From NCBI RefSeq assembly GCF_000814765.1, contig NZ_JWIC01000006.1, forward strand, positions 516,338 through 580,337: a stretch of DNA of 64,000 nucleotides, in the 5' to 3' direction. This document shows, in pieces, positions 9,363 through 19,319 of this stretch. The notes beneath the pieces are model-generated. The model made no database searches, was not told the DNA's origin, and was given only the letters and a program-made list of their open reading frames with translations. This stretch comes from Pseudoalteromonas luteoviolacea. GTDB taxonomy: Bacteria > Pseudomonadota > Gammaproteobacteria > Enterobacterales > Alteromonadaceae. The first letter of the stretch is position 1, and every line of letters starts with the position of its first letter. The translations under genes and the position numbers were made by a program.

Positions 9363-11309
9363 TTAGTAGAAATAACGGATCCCATTCCACAATGGAGTCT
9401 TACCCCCATCTAAACCGATAAATCTTACTTTACCTTCGATAGCCGATGCTGGGATTGTATATTCGATGGTTTTACTTGCTTCGCCATACGCGCCGATATT
9501 TACAACATCCACTTTGACATCGTTTAAGTAAATTTCAACGAGCTCGGTATTGGTCACTTCGATCTCTAATGTTCTGCCTGACGTGTTTAAATCAGTTTCT
9601 CTCGATTGTAAAAAACGAACTGTAGAGGTGTTAGGCGCTTCACTTAGTAAGTCTCTTGCAATGGTTTCGAAGTTACCTAAGCTGCTGTCTTTAATGCTCT
9701 CTAGTGTTTGCGGGACATGCTGGTCTGCAACACAACCGAAATCTTCGATAATGGCATTTTTATTGTGACCATGACGAACCATTTGTCTCCATGAAACTGT
9801 CATTTCTTGATCATATGGTAAAGCTTCAAAATAAGGAGCACCAATATATCGATTAAACACAGAGTGCCTTAGTACGTTTGCACCGCCAGCACCGGTTCGT
9901 TTGTGCTCGCCATATACTTTTGCAACACCATTATCTTGTATTGAACATGTGAATACATCGCCTGAAGAGTAAGTTCTTGCGTCTGACCATATGCCTACAG
10001 GTTTGTAATATGACTGTCCGAACTCATTGTTTTGAGCAATCGTAATGTAGCTGGTTGTATCGGTGTAACGTGCATTCGTTCCATTCACATCTGCAAGCAC
10101 TTTTTGCCATTGTGGGCCGAATGAACTAAAAACAGTTTTGTGCAAAATATCGTAGTTAAGCTGGGTATTGAGAAACTTCAATTGTGTCGGTACGGCAGGC
10201 TTAGCAGAGAATAATTGGACTAGTCGGTCTGCATACGTGATAAGACCACCAGGGTTATTTCTTACATCGAATACTAATGCATCGGTTTGGGCTAATTCAT
10301 CGGTCAAAAGTTCACTGAGTTGTTTTAGCGCATCGTCTATTTCATTGACAACTCTAAAACGAGCTAATTTGATATAGCCCACTTGTTGCCCATCTACTTC
10401 ACGGATTGCCCAAGATAATTGTGGATCTGCAGTTGGATTCGTTACGAAAGGAGAGCCTGAGTCAGTATCCAATTCTGATTTAATGAGTTGATGTTGGGCG
10501 GCTTCTATATTAGTGCTTTCTTCAAGTAAGTGTGCAACATTTGCATTTGCATTGCCTGTGCTGTTCGTAGCTGCTGCTGGTAATCTGGTCACCCACGGAA
10601 TAGTGGTGGTATATGTCTCACCAGTTACATGAGATAAGAACTCGATAGTTACATCGTTACGTTCTGGCACAAGAGAAACTGCATGGCCTTTACGGGTGAT
10701 CGTGGTCAGCGCTCTGATGAAGCCAGCGTCTTCGTTAGAGCCATAACCTACATATAAGTTATCTTCTACAACCTTGTGAATTGGTTCTCCATTATAAGAA
10801 ATAACTTTGTCGCCAACTTCAGGTAACCTGCTGTCTGTGACATAAGGAAGCAGGCTTTCGAATAAATTAGAGACACGTACTTCAGAGTGACCGAAGACAT
10901 CTAGTGTTTTGTCAAATTCAAAAGGCAAGTATGAGGCATAGCTTCGCACTGGTTGTGGATGAAGGTAGACTAGATGTAAATCACGTTGTGCTTTAAATAT
11001 TTTTGTAAGGCGAGCATGTAATTGGTCTGTATCTAAAGTATCAAGCTCGTCAATGACTTTATAAATCTCAGAGACTGCATTTAAGTGTCCTGTTGGAGAA
11101 ATACCATAGTAAATATCTTTGGCATACTGATGTACATAAAGGTCTTCCAAGAAGATCCTTGCTTGCTCAACAACAAGTTGTTTCTCTTGTTGTGTATATT
11201 CAGGAGATTTGATTTGATCTCTTACTTCAGATAGAAGTGCATAGTTGTTTGCAAATACTGAAGAACTCAGAACGAGGGCGAGTGTACTAGCCAAAATTGA
11301 CCTTTTCAT
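9363..11309 (-). CDS. Secreted S41 family peptidase (large)
   Basis: A 648-residue exported serine protease of the C-terminal-processing type. It has a Sec signal peptide (MKRSILASTLALVLSSSVFA), an N-terminal helical region, a PDZ-like part (GDKVISYNGEPIHKVV, about residues 165-180), and the S41 core with ALVFDVRNNPGGLITYADRL and TYSSGDVFTCSI, whose Ser is the likely nucleophile, followed by GEHKRTGAGGANV. The last 80 residues look like an extra beta domain ending in NGIRYFY. The ATG follows AAGGA. It stands alone and faces away from azurin. Confidence 0.87.
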   Translation of the reverse strand: MKRSILASTLALVLSSSVFANNYALLSEVRDQIKSPEYTQQEKQLVVEQARIFLEDLYVHQYAKDIYYGISPTGHLNAVSEIYKVIDELDTLDTDQLHARLTKIFKAQRDLHLVYLHPQPVRSYASYLPFEFDKTLDVFGHSEVRVSNLFESLLPYVTDSRLPEVGDKVISYNGEPIHKVVEDNLYVGYGSNEDAGFIRALTTITRKGHAVSLVPERNDVTIEFLSHVTGETYTTTIPWVTRLPAAATNSTGNANANVAHLLEESTNIEAAQHQLIKSELDTDSGSPFVTNPTADPQLSWAIREVDGQQVGYIKLARFRVVNEIDDALKQLSELLTDELAQTDALVFDVRNNPGGLITYADRLVQLFSAKPAVPTQLKFLNTQLNYDILHKTVFSSFGPQWQKVLADVNGTNARYTDTTSYITIAQNNEFGQSYYKPVGIWSDARTYSSGDVFTCSIQDNGVAKVYGEHKRTGAGGANVLRHSVFNRYIGAPYFEALPYDQEMTVSWRQMVRHGHNKNAIIEDFGCVADQHVPQTLESIKDSSLGNFETIARDLLSEAPNTSTVRFLQSRETDLNTSGRTLEIEVTNTELVEIYLNDVKVDVVNIGAYGEASKTIEYTIPASAIEGKVRFIGLDGGKTPLWNGIRYFY

Positions 11310-11593
11310 TAAAATATCCTTAATTTATTTTTAGTCACATATGCCAAACGTAGTTTTATCAAATAAATAACACTTGGTTGTTTTTTTAAATGTTTTTTAT
11401 TAGGTAGTGAAGGTTTTAAGTGCTTTTAAACTGGCTTTATGAAAATCACAACTTGAATATGTTAATGATGAGAAGTTTGCTGCTGAGTATATGGAGCTAT
11501 GATGCATTTCGCACTAGACGTGATTAATTTGTCTATAGAGTTATTGTTTAAAGCCGAGGCTGTGACAGTAATAAAGAGATATAAGTGATATTG

Positions 11594-11620
11594 GCCAGCA
11601 CGAAATTTGTTCGTGCTGGC
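11594..11620 (-). terminator. Hairpin after azurin
   Basis: Perfect 11-bp stem GCCAGCACGAA / TTCGTGCTGGC with a five-base loop lies eight bases past the azurin stop. The U-tract is poor, so termination efficiency is uncertain. Confidence 0.7.
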
Positions 11621-11627
11621 TCAAAAG

Positions 11628-12077
11628 TTATACGATTTTAAATGTACCTTTCATAATAGCGAAGTGACCCGGGAAAGAACAAAAAAAGTTATAGTCTTTA
11701 TTCTTGCTCATCCCCTTAGTTGAAAAAGTAATTGATGTTGATTCACCACCACCAATTACTGGTGTGTATGCAAACACTCTAGCGTCATCAGGTTTTACAT
11801 AGCTATTTTTAACGCCAGCTCTCATGCCGTCAGAAGCAACCGCTTTTACGTTTTTCTTCTCTGTTAATACCCAGTTATGGCCCATCACAGTTGCAGGCAA
11901 TTTACCGGTATGTACCAGCGTTAATTTAACTTCTTCACATTTTTCTGGCACGGACAATGATTTAGCAGAAAATTGCATCATATCGTTCGATTCGATTGTT
12001 AGTTCGCAGTCGTTGGCTGAAGCTTGGAAAGCTGAAATACAGAGCGCGGCAACGGCTAGTTTTTTAATGATTTTCAT
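11628..12077 (-). CDS. azu: Azurin (type I blue copper protein)
   Basis: A small periplasmic electron carrier. After a 21-residue signal peptide ending FQASA, all four copper ligands fall exactly at the classical mature positions: His46 (in MGHNWVL), Cys112 (FFCSFPGH), His117 and Met121 (HFAIMKG). The Cys pair of the N-terminal disulfide (DCELTI and EKCEEV) is present too. The start follows GGAG. A partial Fur-type motif lies about 20 bases upstream. No nitrite reductase or other obvious partner is adjacent. Confidence 0.95.
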   Translation of the reverse strand: MKIIKKLAVAALCISAFQASANDCELTIESNDMMQFSAKSLSVPEKCEEVKLTLVHTGKLPATVMGHNWVLTEKKNVKAVASDGMRAGVKNSYVKPDDARVFAYTPVIGGGESTSITFSTKGMSKNKDYNFFCSFPGHFAIMKGTFKIV

Positions 12078-12097
12078 TGATGTTACTCCTTAATGGA

Positions 12098-12114
12098 AAT
12101 TATTCTCATTATCT
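12098..12114. promoter_or_regulatory. Possible Fur box upstream of azurin
   Basis: Read on the minus strand, GATAATGAGAATAATTT matches most of the Fur consensus GATAATGATAATCATTATC over its first 17 positions (three differences). It lies about 20-37 bases before the azurin start. Confidence 0.4.
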
Positions 12115-12586
12115 TAGAAAGTGTATGATGAGTAAATCCTAATTGTATAAATTACTTATATTTAGTTTGATCTTGGTTATTTATAGAGTGAAGATTTCTT
12201 TTAATTAATTGTTTTAACCGAGTGCTAATCGCCTACTGTGCAGGCGTGTTTGACCTAAGCGCTTTAATCAAGGGTGTAACACAATGATGCGTGTTGTTTA
12301 AAAAAATACCTCCACCATTGTTATTTTTTTTTAACTTTTCTGTTTGTATTAAATGCTCACGACTTTTTTTAAGCTTCATTTAGTTTTTAAAGTTCAATAA
12401 TTGGTCAATTGCATATTTGTATTTATTGCTTTTTCATTTTTAATGAAATAAATATGAATTTTTGTAAATAAAAGGTTGAAAGTTTGATTTTCATTGTGTA
12501 GGGTGTTTGCAAACAAGGTACACATTGCTTAGGCAACAGGAATCCACCGCATTGGATGCGGATAAAAATAATAATTAGGAAACAAC
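12115..12586. other. Promoter region between azurin and the subtilase
   Basis: No gene seen. The divergent promoters of azurin and the subtilase must lie here. A small hairpin CCGCATTGGATGCGG occurs just before the subtilase ribosome-binding site (TAGGAAAC). Confidence 0.5.
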
Positions 12587-14587
12587 ATGAAAAAGACATT
12601 TAAATTAACATCGGTTGCGTTTGCAGTAGCAGCGCTTTCTGCAACGGTTGCTCAAGCACAAGAAACAAAACAATACATCTTAAAGCAAAGTGATCTAAGT
12701 ATCTTTGCGCCAGAGACAAGCCGTTTTGCTAGAGCAAATATTGCAGAGAGTTTTCACGCTGAACCTGCAGCAGAGGTATTATCTGCAGATACAGATGGTA
12801 CAGTTGTAACAATGGAGCTAACGCCGGAGCAAGTTGCGAAACTTAAAGCGTCTGGTCAATACGCGTACATTGAAGAAGATTTTGAGTATGTACCTTTTAC
12901 ACAAGACTTTGTGGGTGAAGCATCGCCTTATGGTCTGGCAGAAGTACAAGCAAATCTTCTACAAGATACAAATGCCGATTTATTTAAAGTGTGTGTTATC
13001 GACTCTGGTTATGACTTAGGTCACCCTGATTTACCACAAAATGCAACCGGTTTCACTGACCTCCCTGGAGGCTTAAATTGGTATCAGGATGGTTCTGGTC
13101 ACGGTACACACGTTGCAGGTACAATCGTTGCGATTGATAATGGCTTTGGTGTAGTCGGTGTGTTACCGAACGATAAGGTTGGTATTCACAATGTTCGTGT
13201 TTTCGATAATGACGGTAAGCAAGGTTTAACATCGCGTATTGCTCGTGGCGTTGATAACTGTGTTGAAAACGGCGCGAAAATTATCAACATGAGTTTAGGT
13301 GGCGGTAGTCCAAGTCAGTACTTCCAAGATCGTTTACAGGCAGCTTATGACAAAGGTGTATTAATCATTGCAGCAGCGGGTAATGATGGCAACGCGACGA
13401 TGAGCTATCCGGCGAGCTACGATACAGTTATGTCAGTGGCAAATGTTGATGAAAACCGAGTTAAGAATCCATCGTCACAATATAATGCTCAAGTTGAAAT
13501 CGCAGCACCAGGTACTGATGTACTTTCAACCGTACCAAGAAGCTCTGGGATCCTTGCAGGCATCACTGCTGGTACTAATTTTGTTAAAGCAGGTGGCATG
13601 ACGCATTCTGTAGAAGGCACAGTGAGCGCTGAACTTGTTGATTGTGGTCAAAGCTTAACGGCGTGTGCTGCGACCCAAAGTATCTGTTTAATCGAGCGTG
13701 GTGGAGCATCGTTCAAAGTAAAAGCGGAAAATTGTGAAGCGGGTGGTGGTGTCGCAGCCATCATTTATAACAATGCGCCTGGTGAGTTTGGCGGTACGTT
13801 AGGTGATGCAAATCATGGCTTAACAATTCCAGTATTGTCTTTGTCTCAAGAAGCTGGTACAGCATTGAAATCTTCAGTGGGTAGTACAGTAGAAGTAGAA
13901 CTAAATGCAGTGCTTGATTATGGTCTTATGACTGGTACTTCTATGGCGAGCCCGCACGTTGCAGGTGTTGCCGCATTGGTTTGGAGTCAGCATCCAAGTT
14001 GTACAAACGTCGATATCCGCAACGCGCTTAATGCGACTGCCATTGATTTGGGCACAGCGGGTCGTGATGACGAATATGGTTACGGTTTAGTTCAAGCGAA
14101 AGCTGCTTCGGACTATCTTACTGCAAATGGGTGTGGTGGTGCAGTTGATAACCAAGCACCTGTCGCAGATTTTACATTTAGCTGTAGTGCATTAGCATGT
14201 GATTTTAATGCAAGTTCAAGCCGTGATGCTGATGGCCAAATCGTAAGCTACGACTGGAATATCGGTGGCTTCAACACGACGGGTGCAACTGTTTCTCATG
14301 CGTTTGCAAATGCAGGTGCTTACCAAGTTTCTGTGACGGTAACTGATGATGCTGGTGCAACGCACAGTGTAACTAAGTCTGTAACAGTGACTGATGGTGC
14401 TAACAACACAGGTTGTACTGGCTTAACTGAGTGGAGTGCAACGAAGACTTATGTTGCTGGTTCTGAAGTGTCTTACCAAGGCAGCAAGTATCGTAGCAAC
14501 TGGTGGAACAGAGACGCAAATCCAGCTCAAAACTCCAATGTTGGTAATGACTGGAAAGTGTGGACCGACCTAGGTGCGTGTAACTAA
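12587..14587 (+). CDS. Secreted subtilisin-like S8 protease with PA, PKD and C-terminal chitin-binding-type domain
   Basis: Exported by a Sec signal peptide (residues 1-24, ending VAQAQ). An inhibitor-type propeptide (about 25-105) precedes the S8 domain. The triad is Asp139 (VIDSGYDLGHPDL), His172 (GHGTHVAGT) and Ser452 (GTSMASPHVAGVAALVW). A PA-type insertion (about 310-430, with GGASFKVKAENCEAGGGVAAI) lies between His and Ser. A PKD repeat (about 525-605, SYDWNIGG...TDDAG) and a CBM5/12-like tail follow (TEWSATKTYVAGSEVSYQG...WW). The domain order suits degradation of particulate protein or chitin-associated material. The gene stands alone and ends in a terminator. Confidence 0.93.
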   Translation: MKKTFKLTSVAFAVAALSATVAQAQETKQYILKQSDLSIFAPETSRFARANIAESFHAEPAAEVLSADTDGTVVTMELTPEQVAKLKASGQYAYIEEDFEYVPFTQDFVGEASPYGLAEVQANLLQDTNADLFKVCVIDSGYDLGHPDLPQNATGFTDLPGGLNWYQDGSGHGTHVAGTIVAIDNGFGVVGVLPNDKVGIHNVRVFDNDGKQGLTSRIARGVDNCVENGAKIINMSLGGGSPSQYFQDRLQAAYDKGVLIIAAAGNDGNATMSYPASYDTVMSVANVDENRVKNPSSQYNAQVEIAAPGTDVLSTVPRSSGILAGITAGTNFVKAGGMTHSVEGTVSAELVDCGQSLTACAATQSICLIERGGASFKVKAENCEAGGGVAAIIYNNAPGEFGGTLGDANHGLTIPVLSLSQEAGTALKSSVGSTVEVELNAVLDYGLMTGTSMASPHVAGVAALVWSQHPSCTNVDIRNALNATAIDLGTAGRDDEYGYGLVQAKAASDYLTANGCGGAVDNQAPVADFTFSCSALACDFNASSSRDADGQIVSYDWNIGGFNTTGATVSHAFANAGAYQVSVTVTDDAGATHSVTKSVTVTDGANNTGCTGLTEWSATKTYVAGSEVSYQGSKYRSNWWNRDANPAQNSNVGNDWKVWTDLGACN

Positions 14588-14616
14588 TTCCTTAAAAACC
14601 TTGAGATTAAAGGTGC

Positions 14617-14644
14617 AAGGCGACAGGTAATGTCGCCTTTTTTA
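14617..14644 (+). terminator. Terminator after the subtilase
   Basis: Perfect 9-bp stem AAGGCGACA-GGTAA-TGTCGCCTT with a T-run. Confidence 0.92.
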
Positions 14645-14662
14645 ATGGCTGTTAAGATATGT

Positions 14663-15574
14663 TTAGTCATTTTTGTGACTGATATGATGGCTTCGTTTTA
14701 ATTCTTCAATAATCGCATTAGCAAGGGGGGAAGCTGAGTTGTTTTTCGCTGTTATAAGCGAGACAGGAATGGTATACGCATATTTTTGCGGTAAAATGGC
14801 CTTTAATATGCCTTTATCAACCCAATAGCTGGCGTAGTGCTCGGGTAAGTAACCAATGAATGCGCCAGATAAAATTAAATGTGCAATCCCTTCATCATGA
14901 TAAGCAATGGCAGTATTCATATAATTCAGACCATCATTTCTGACCTCTTTATCTCGCATATAGTTACTTGAGACAACTTCTGCACTTTTAAGCAGTTTAT
15001 TGACTTGTGAAGGCTTGCAGTCAAATAGAGGGTGATCTTTGGCGCAATATAGAAAGTTTTTTTCATCATAAAGGGGAATATACTCTAGACCACGCAAATG
15101 ATGCCGGCTGACGCCTAACCCTACGAGAGAGCGCCCGTTAATCACTGAGGTCTCAACCTCTTTCGCTTCACATACATTGATATCAAATTGAATATTATCG
15201 CTTTGTGTTTTCAATGACGCGATAGCATTTGCGATTCCACAGCGCGGATCGCTGGCCATGGTGTCGATTACCGCAATGGTTACACGCCCAGATAATTCGT
15301 TCTTGGAACTGGCGACCGTCGTTGCAAATGCCTCACATTGTTGTAAAAGTTCAAGAGAGGCTTGGTATGTAATACGACCGGGCTCTGTGAGTTCAAAGCC
15401 GCCTCGACCGCGTTTGCACAGTTTTACCCCAAGCCTTACTTCTAAGTCCGACAAATGTGAGCTAATGGTTGAGCGACCAATGTTTAAGCGAGACTCTGCG
15501 GCGGATAGACCACCAGATTCGACTATGGCCACAAAGATCCTCAATAGGCGTAGGTCAACGTCATGAACTTGCAC
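14663..15574 (-). CDS. LysR-family transcriptional regulator divergent to hutH
   Basis: A 303-residue LysR regulator: N-terminal winged HTH (LRLLRIFVAIVESGGLSAAE, then LNIGRSTISSHLSDLEVRLG), then the periplasmic-binding-protein-like effector domain. Start is GTG, seven bases after AGGAG. It is transcribed away from hutH with 219 bases between, the classical geometry for a LysR regulator and its target, so it probably controls hutHU. Proteobacterial hut genes are more often governed by the GntR-type repressor HutC, so this differs. The effector (histidine or urocanate) is inferred. Confidence 0.88.
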   Translation of the reverse strand: MQVHDVDLRLLRIFVAIVESGGLSAAESRLNIGRSTISSHLSDLEVRLGVKLCKRGRGGFELTEPGRITYQASLELLQQCEAFATTVASSKNELSGRVTIAVIDTMASDPRCGIANAIASLKTQSDNIQFDINVCEAKEVETSVINGRSLVGLGVSRHHLRGLEYIPLYDEKNFLYCAKDHPLFDCKPSQVNKLLKSAEVVSSNYMRDKEVRNDGLNYMNTAIAYHDEGIAHLILSGAFIGYLPEHYASYWVDKGILKAILPQKYAYTIPVSLITAKNNSASPLANAIIEELKRSHHISHKND

Positions 15575-15700
15575 AGTTTTTCTCCTAAAAGCAGCACGTG
15601 AACTGGCTAAAAAGTGGTTGGAATTTAAAGCTGGGCTTATTTTAATGGAAAGTTTGCCGAGGTAACACCATTAAGTTTGATAAAACCGGAATGAATTACG

Positions 15701-15712
15701 ATTATCTATAAT
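15701..15712. promoter_or_regulatory. Candidate LysR binding site
   Basis: ATTAT-CT-ATAAT is a short palindrome about 80 bases before hutH and 125 before the divergent lysR start. It has the AT-rich symmetric shape of LysR sites. Support is weak because the region is AT-rich. Confidence 0.3.
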
Positions 15713-15793
15713 TTATAAAACATCATTACAGCGTTAAAATTGCGCCATCAAGCACATAGTTGCTTAGGAAAAGCATATATTTAGGAGAATAAG

Positions 15794-17293
15794 ATGACGT
15801 TTAGATATGGTGTAGATCGTCTAAACCTTGATATTGTAAACGGCATAGCCGATGGCAGTATTGAAGCAGAGCTTTGTCAGGAAGCATTAGATAAAATTAA
15901 CAAAAGCCGTCAACGAGTAGACAAAATGGCTGCATCTGATAAAGCAGTATATGGTATCAATACTGGTTTTGGTCCGCTGTGCGACACGCAAGTTTCCCCT
16001 GAAGAGACCAAACTTCTGCAAAAGAACCTACTAATAACGCATGCCGTTGGTGTGGGTAACCCAATTGCGAAACCTATCTCTAAGCTAATGCTTATCACTA
16101 AAGTACACGCACTTAGCCAAGGCTTTTCAGGCATTCGTCTAGAAGTGGTTGAGCGTATGCTTAAGTTTATTGAACTAGACATTATCCCAGTTGTGCCAGA
16201 GCAAGGTTCTGTAGGCGCATCAGGTGACCTTGCGCCGCTTTCTCATTTATTCTTACCTTTATTAGGTGAAGGTGAATTCTGGGTAGGTGATGAGATCCAG
16301 CCAGCAGCTAAAGTACTCGCAGATAACAATTTAGAAGCCATGGACCTTGACTCAAAAGAGGGACTTGCGCTTATCAATGGTACGCAATTTATCCTATCTC
16401 ATGCCATTACTGGTTTGACTAAAATGCGTTACTTATTAGACCTTGCTGATGTAGCCGGTGCGCTGAGTATTGAAGGCATGCAGGGCAGTGAACAACCATT
16501 CCGTGAAGAGCTACATGCTATCCGTGCATTTGAAGGTAACATTGCAGTTGCAAAACGCATGCGCCGTTTATTCAAAGATTCACAGAATATGGCTGATCAC
16601 GAAGAGTGTGATCGCGTTCAAGACCCATATTCACTTAGATGTATCCCGCAGGTGCACGGCGCATCGCGCAACGCATTTAACCACTTAAAAGAGCTTGCTG
16701 AGACAGAAATGAACTCAGTGACAGACAACCCAATTGTTATCAGTGAAGAAGAAGCCATCTCTGGTGGTAGCTTCCACGGCCAGCCTTTAGCAATGGTACT
16801 TGACTACGCGTCAATTGCAGCCGCTGAGCTTGGTAACATCTCTGATCGTCGTTGTTATTTGCTACTTGAAGGCTTACACGGACTACCTCGACTGCTCACC
16901 ACATCAGGTGGTCTAAACTCAGGTATGATGATCCCTCAGTATACGACTGCGGCCTTGGTAACAGAAAACAAATCCCTGTGTTTTCCACCGTCTGCTGACA
17001 GTGTACCAACATCGATGGGTCAAGAAGACCACGTGTCAATGGGCAGTATTTCAGGTCGTAAGTTCAACCAAATCTTGGGGAACCTTGAAAAGATTTTTGC
17101 AATTGAGTTGATGTATGCAGCGCAAGCGGTTGATTTTAGACGTCCGAATACATGTTCAGATATTATTGAACAGAATCACGCCTTGATCCGTACAAAGGTC
17201 GCGAAACTTGAAGAAGACAGACTGCTTAAGCCAGACATCGATGCCATGGTTGAGTTTGTTAAGTCACAAGCATTTACGGTTACAGTGAACTAA
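15794..17293 (+). CDS. hutH: Histidine ammonia-lyase
   Basis: HutH deaminates L-histidine to urocanate, the first step of histidine use. The MIO-forming triad Ala142-Ser143-Gly144 is present (GSVGASGDLAPLSH) at the same numbering as Pseudomonas HutH. Other family blocks are YGINTGFGPL, NGTQFILSHA, EQPFREELHAIR and SMGQEDHVSMG. It has 499 residues, and the start follows AGGAG by six bases. hutU follows after eleven bases on the same strand, so the two form an operon. Confidence 0.96.
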   Translation: MTFRYGVDRLNLDIVNGIADGSIEAELCQEALDKINKSRQRVDKMAASDKAVYGINTGFGPLCDTQVSPEETKLLQKNLLITHAVGVGNPIAKPISKLMLITKVHALSQGFSGIRLEVVERMLKFIELDIIPVVPEQGSVGASGDLAPLSHLFLPLLGEGEFWVGDEIQPAAKVLADNNLEAMDLDSKEGLALINGTQFILSHAITGLTKMRYLLDLADVAGALSIEGMQGSEQPFREELHAIRAFEGNIAVAKRMRRLFKDSQNMADHEECDRVQDPYSLRCIPQVHGASRNAFNHLKELAETEMNSVTDNPIVISEEEAISGGSFHGQPLAMVLDYASIAAAELGNISDRRCYLLLEGLHGLPRLLTTSGGLNSGMMIPQYTTAALVTENKSLCFPPSADSVPTSMGQEDHVSMGSISGRKFNQILGNLEKIFAIELMYAAQAVDFRRPNTCSDIIEQNHALIRTKVAKLEEDRLLKPDIDAMVEFVKSQAFTVTVN

Positions 17294-17304
17294 GGAAATC
17301 CGAC

Positions 17305-19305
17305 ATGAATTTTCAAGAACAAATAAAGCAGGGTATCCCTAGCGTATTGCCTGAAGCAAAGCCATATCCGGCAGGGGCAAACCGTGCGCCAAAGCGTAAA
17401 GATATTTTAAGCCCAGAAGAAAAGCAGCTAGCAGTTAGAAACGCGCTGCGCTACTTTCCAAAAGAGTGGCATAAAGAACTTGCAGCTGAATTTGCGCAAG
17501 AATTAAAAGATTTTGGTCGTATTTATATGTATCGTTTTAAGCCTAACTATGAGCTTAAAGCGCGTTCGATTTCAGACTATCCAGCTAAATGCGAGCAAGC
17601 TGCGGCAATCATGTTGATGATTGACAACAACTTAGATCCGGCAGTTGCACAGCATCCAGAAGAGCTTATCACTTATGGTGGTAACGGTGCAGTATTCCAA
17701 AACTGGGCACAATACCTACTTGCAATGAAGTACTTAAGTGAAATGGAAGAAGACCAAACACTTCATATGTACTCAGGCCACCCAATGGGGTTATTCCCGT
17801 CATCAAAAGATGCGCCACGCGTTGTCGTAACGAACGGTATGATGATCCCGAACTACTCTCAGCCAGATGATTGGGAAAAGTTCAACGCACTGGGTGTAAC
17901 ACAGTATGGCCAGATGACAGCGGGTTCTTTTATGTACATTGGCCCTCAGGGCATTGTACACGGCACAACTATTACGGTAATGAATGCATTCCGTAAAGTA
18001 CTTGAAAAGGGCGACAGTCCAAAAGGTAAGATCTTCTTAACTGCAGGTCTTGGCGGCATGAGTGGTGCACAGCCTAAAGCTGGTAATATCGCTAATTGTA
18101 TTACTGTATGTGCAGAGGTAAACCCCAAAGCCGCGATTAAACGTCACGAGCAAGGTTGGGTGGATGAATTAGTCGACAATATGCCTGATTTGGTTACCCG
18201 TGTTAAAAAAGCACAAGCAGGCGAAGAGGTGGTGTCTATTGCATTCATCGGTAACATCGTTGATGTATGGGAGTCATTCCTTGCAGAAGACATATTTGTA
18301 CACCTTGGATCTGACCAAACATCCCTTCATAACCCGTGGTCAGGCGGCTACTACCCTGTGGGGATCAGTTACGAAGAGTCAAACCGCTTAATTCGTGAAG
18401 AGCCAGAAGTATTCAAAGAAAAAGTACAAGCGACACTTAAGCGTCACGCAGACGCTGTCAATAAGCATACAGCCAAAGGCACTTACTTCTTTGATTACGG
18501 TAACGCGTTCTTACTTGAGTCTTCGCGCGCTGGTGGCGATGTGATGGCCGCAAACGGTATCGACTTTAAATATCCGTCTTATGTTCAGGATATTTTAGGT
18601 CCAATGTGTTTTGACTATGGCTTTGGTCCATTCCGTTGGGTATGTACATCAGGTAAACCAGAAGATTTAGACAAGACGGACGCCATTGCTGCAAAAGTGC
18701 TTGAAGAGATCATGGCTGAATCCCCAGAAGAAATTCAGCAGCAGATGCAAGACAACATTACTTGGATCAAAGACGCAAAAGAAAACAAGCTGGTTGTTGG
18801 TTCACAAGCACGCATTCTATACGCAGATGCTGAAGGCCGTATCAAGATTGCCAAAGCATTTAACGATGCCATTGAGCGTGGTGAAATCGGTCCTGTTGTG
18901 CTTGGTCGTGATCACCATGATGTATCTGGTACTGATTCGCCATTCCGTGAGACATCTAACATCTATGATGGCAGTCGTTTCACAGCTGATATGGCGATCC
19001 ACAACGTTATCGGTGATGGTTTCCGTGGCGCTACTTGGGTATCAATTCACAACGGCGGCGGCGTTGGCTGGGGTGAAGTTATCAATGGTGGCTTTGGTAT
19101 GTTGTTAGATGGGTCAAGCGATGCAGAGCGTCGATTAGAATCTATGCTGCTATTTGATGTAAACAATGGTATTGCTCGTCGTAGCTGGGCACGTAACGAA
19201 GAAGCTAATTTTGCAATTAAACGTGAAATGGCCAGAACACCAAAATTGAGAGTGACACTTTCAAATAATGTAGATGACGATATCTTAGATAACCTATCTT
19301 TATAA
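17305..19305 (+). CDS. hutU: Urocanate hydratase, long form
   Basis: HutU hydrates urocanate to imidazolone propionate with tightly bound NAD+. Recognisable blocks are ELITYGGNGAVFQNWAQY, TLHMYSGHPMGLFPS, MTAGSFMYIGPQGIVHGT and the NAD-binding TAGLGGMSGAQPKAG. At 666 residues it is about 110 longer than the common bacterial form (near 557 in Pseudomonas) and closer to the long form of animal UROC1 (about 676). The start follows AAGGA. hutI and hutG are not next to it, and a terminator follows, so they must lie elsewhere. Confidence 0.94.
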   Translation: MNFQEQIKQGIPSVLPEAKPYPAGANRAPKRKDILSPEEKQLAVRNALRYFPKEWHKELAAEFAQELKDFGRIYMYRFKPNYELKARSISDYPAKCEQAAAIMLMIDNNLDPAVAQHPEELITYGGNGAVFQNWAQYLLAMKYLSEMEEDQTLHMYSGHPMGLFPSSKDAPRVVVTNGMMIPNYSQPDDWEKFNALGVTQYGQMTAGSFMYIGPQGIVHGTTITVMNAFRKVLEKGDSPKGKIFLTAGLGGMSGAQPKAGNIANCITVCAEVNPKAAIKRHEQGWVDELVDNMPDLVTRVKKAQAGEEVVSIAFIGNIVDVWESFLAEDIFVHLGSDQTSLHNPWSGGYYPVGISYEESNRLIREEPEVFKEKVQATLKRHADAVNKHTAKGTYFFDYGNAFLLESSRAGGDVMAANGIDFKYPSYVQDILGPMCFDYGFGPFRWVCTSGKPEDLDKTDAIAAKVLEEIMAESPEEIQQQMQDNITWIKDAKENKLVVGSQARILYADAEGRIKIAKAFNDAIERGEIGPVVLGRDHHDVSGTDSPFRETSNIYDGSRFTADMAIHNVIGDGFRGATWVSIHNGGGVGWGEVINGGFGMLLDGSSDAERRLESMLLFDVNNGIARRSWARNEEANFAIKREMARTPKLRVTLSNNVDDDILDNLSL

Positions 19306-19319
19306 TCGGATTCTTATAT

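Noticed and set aside
18686..19108. 140-codon ORF inside hutU in another frame
   Set aside because: Shadow of the long hutU reading frame.
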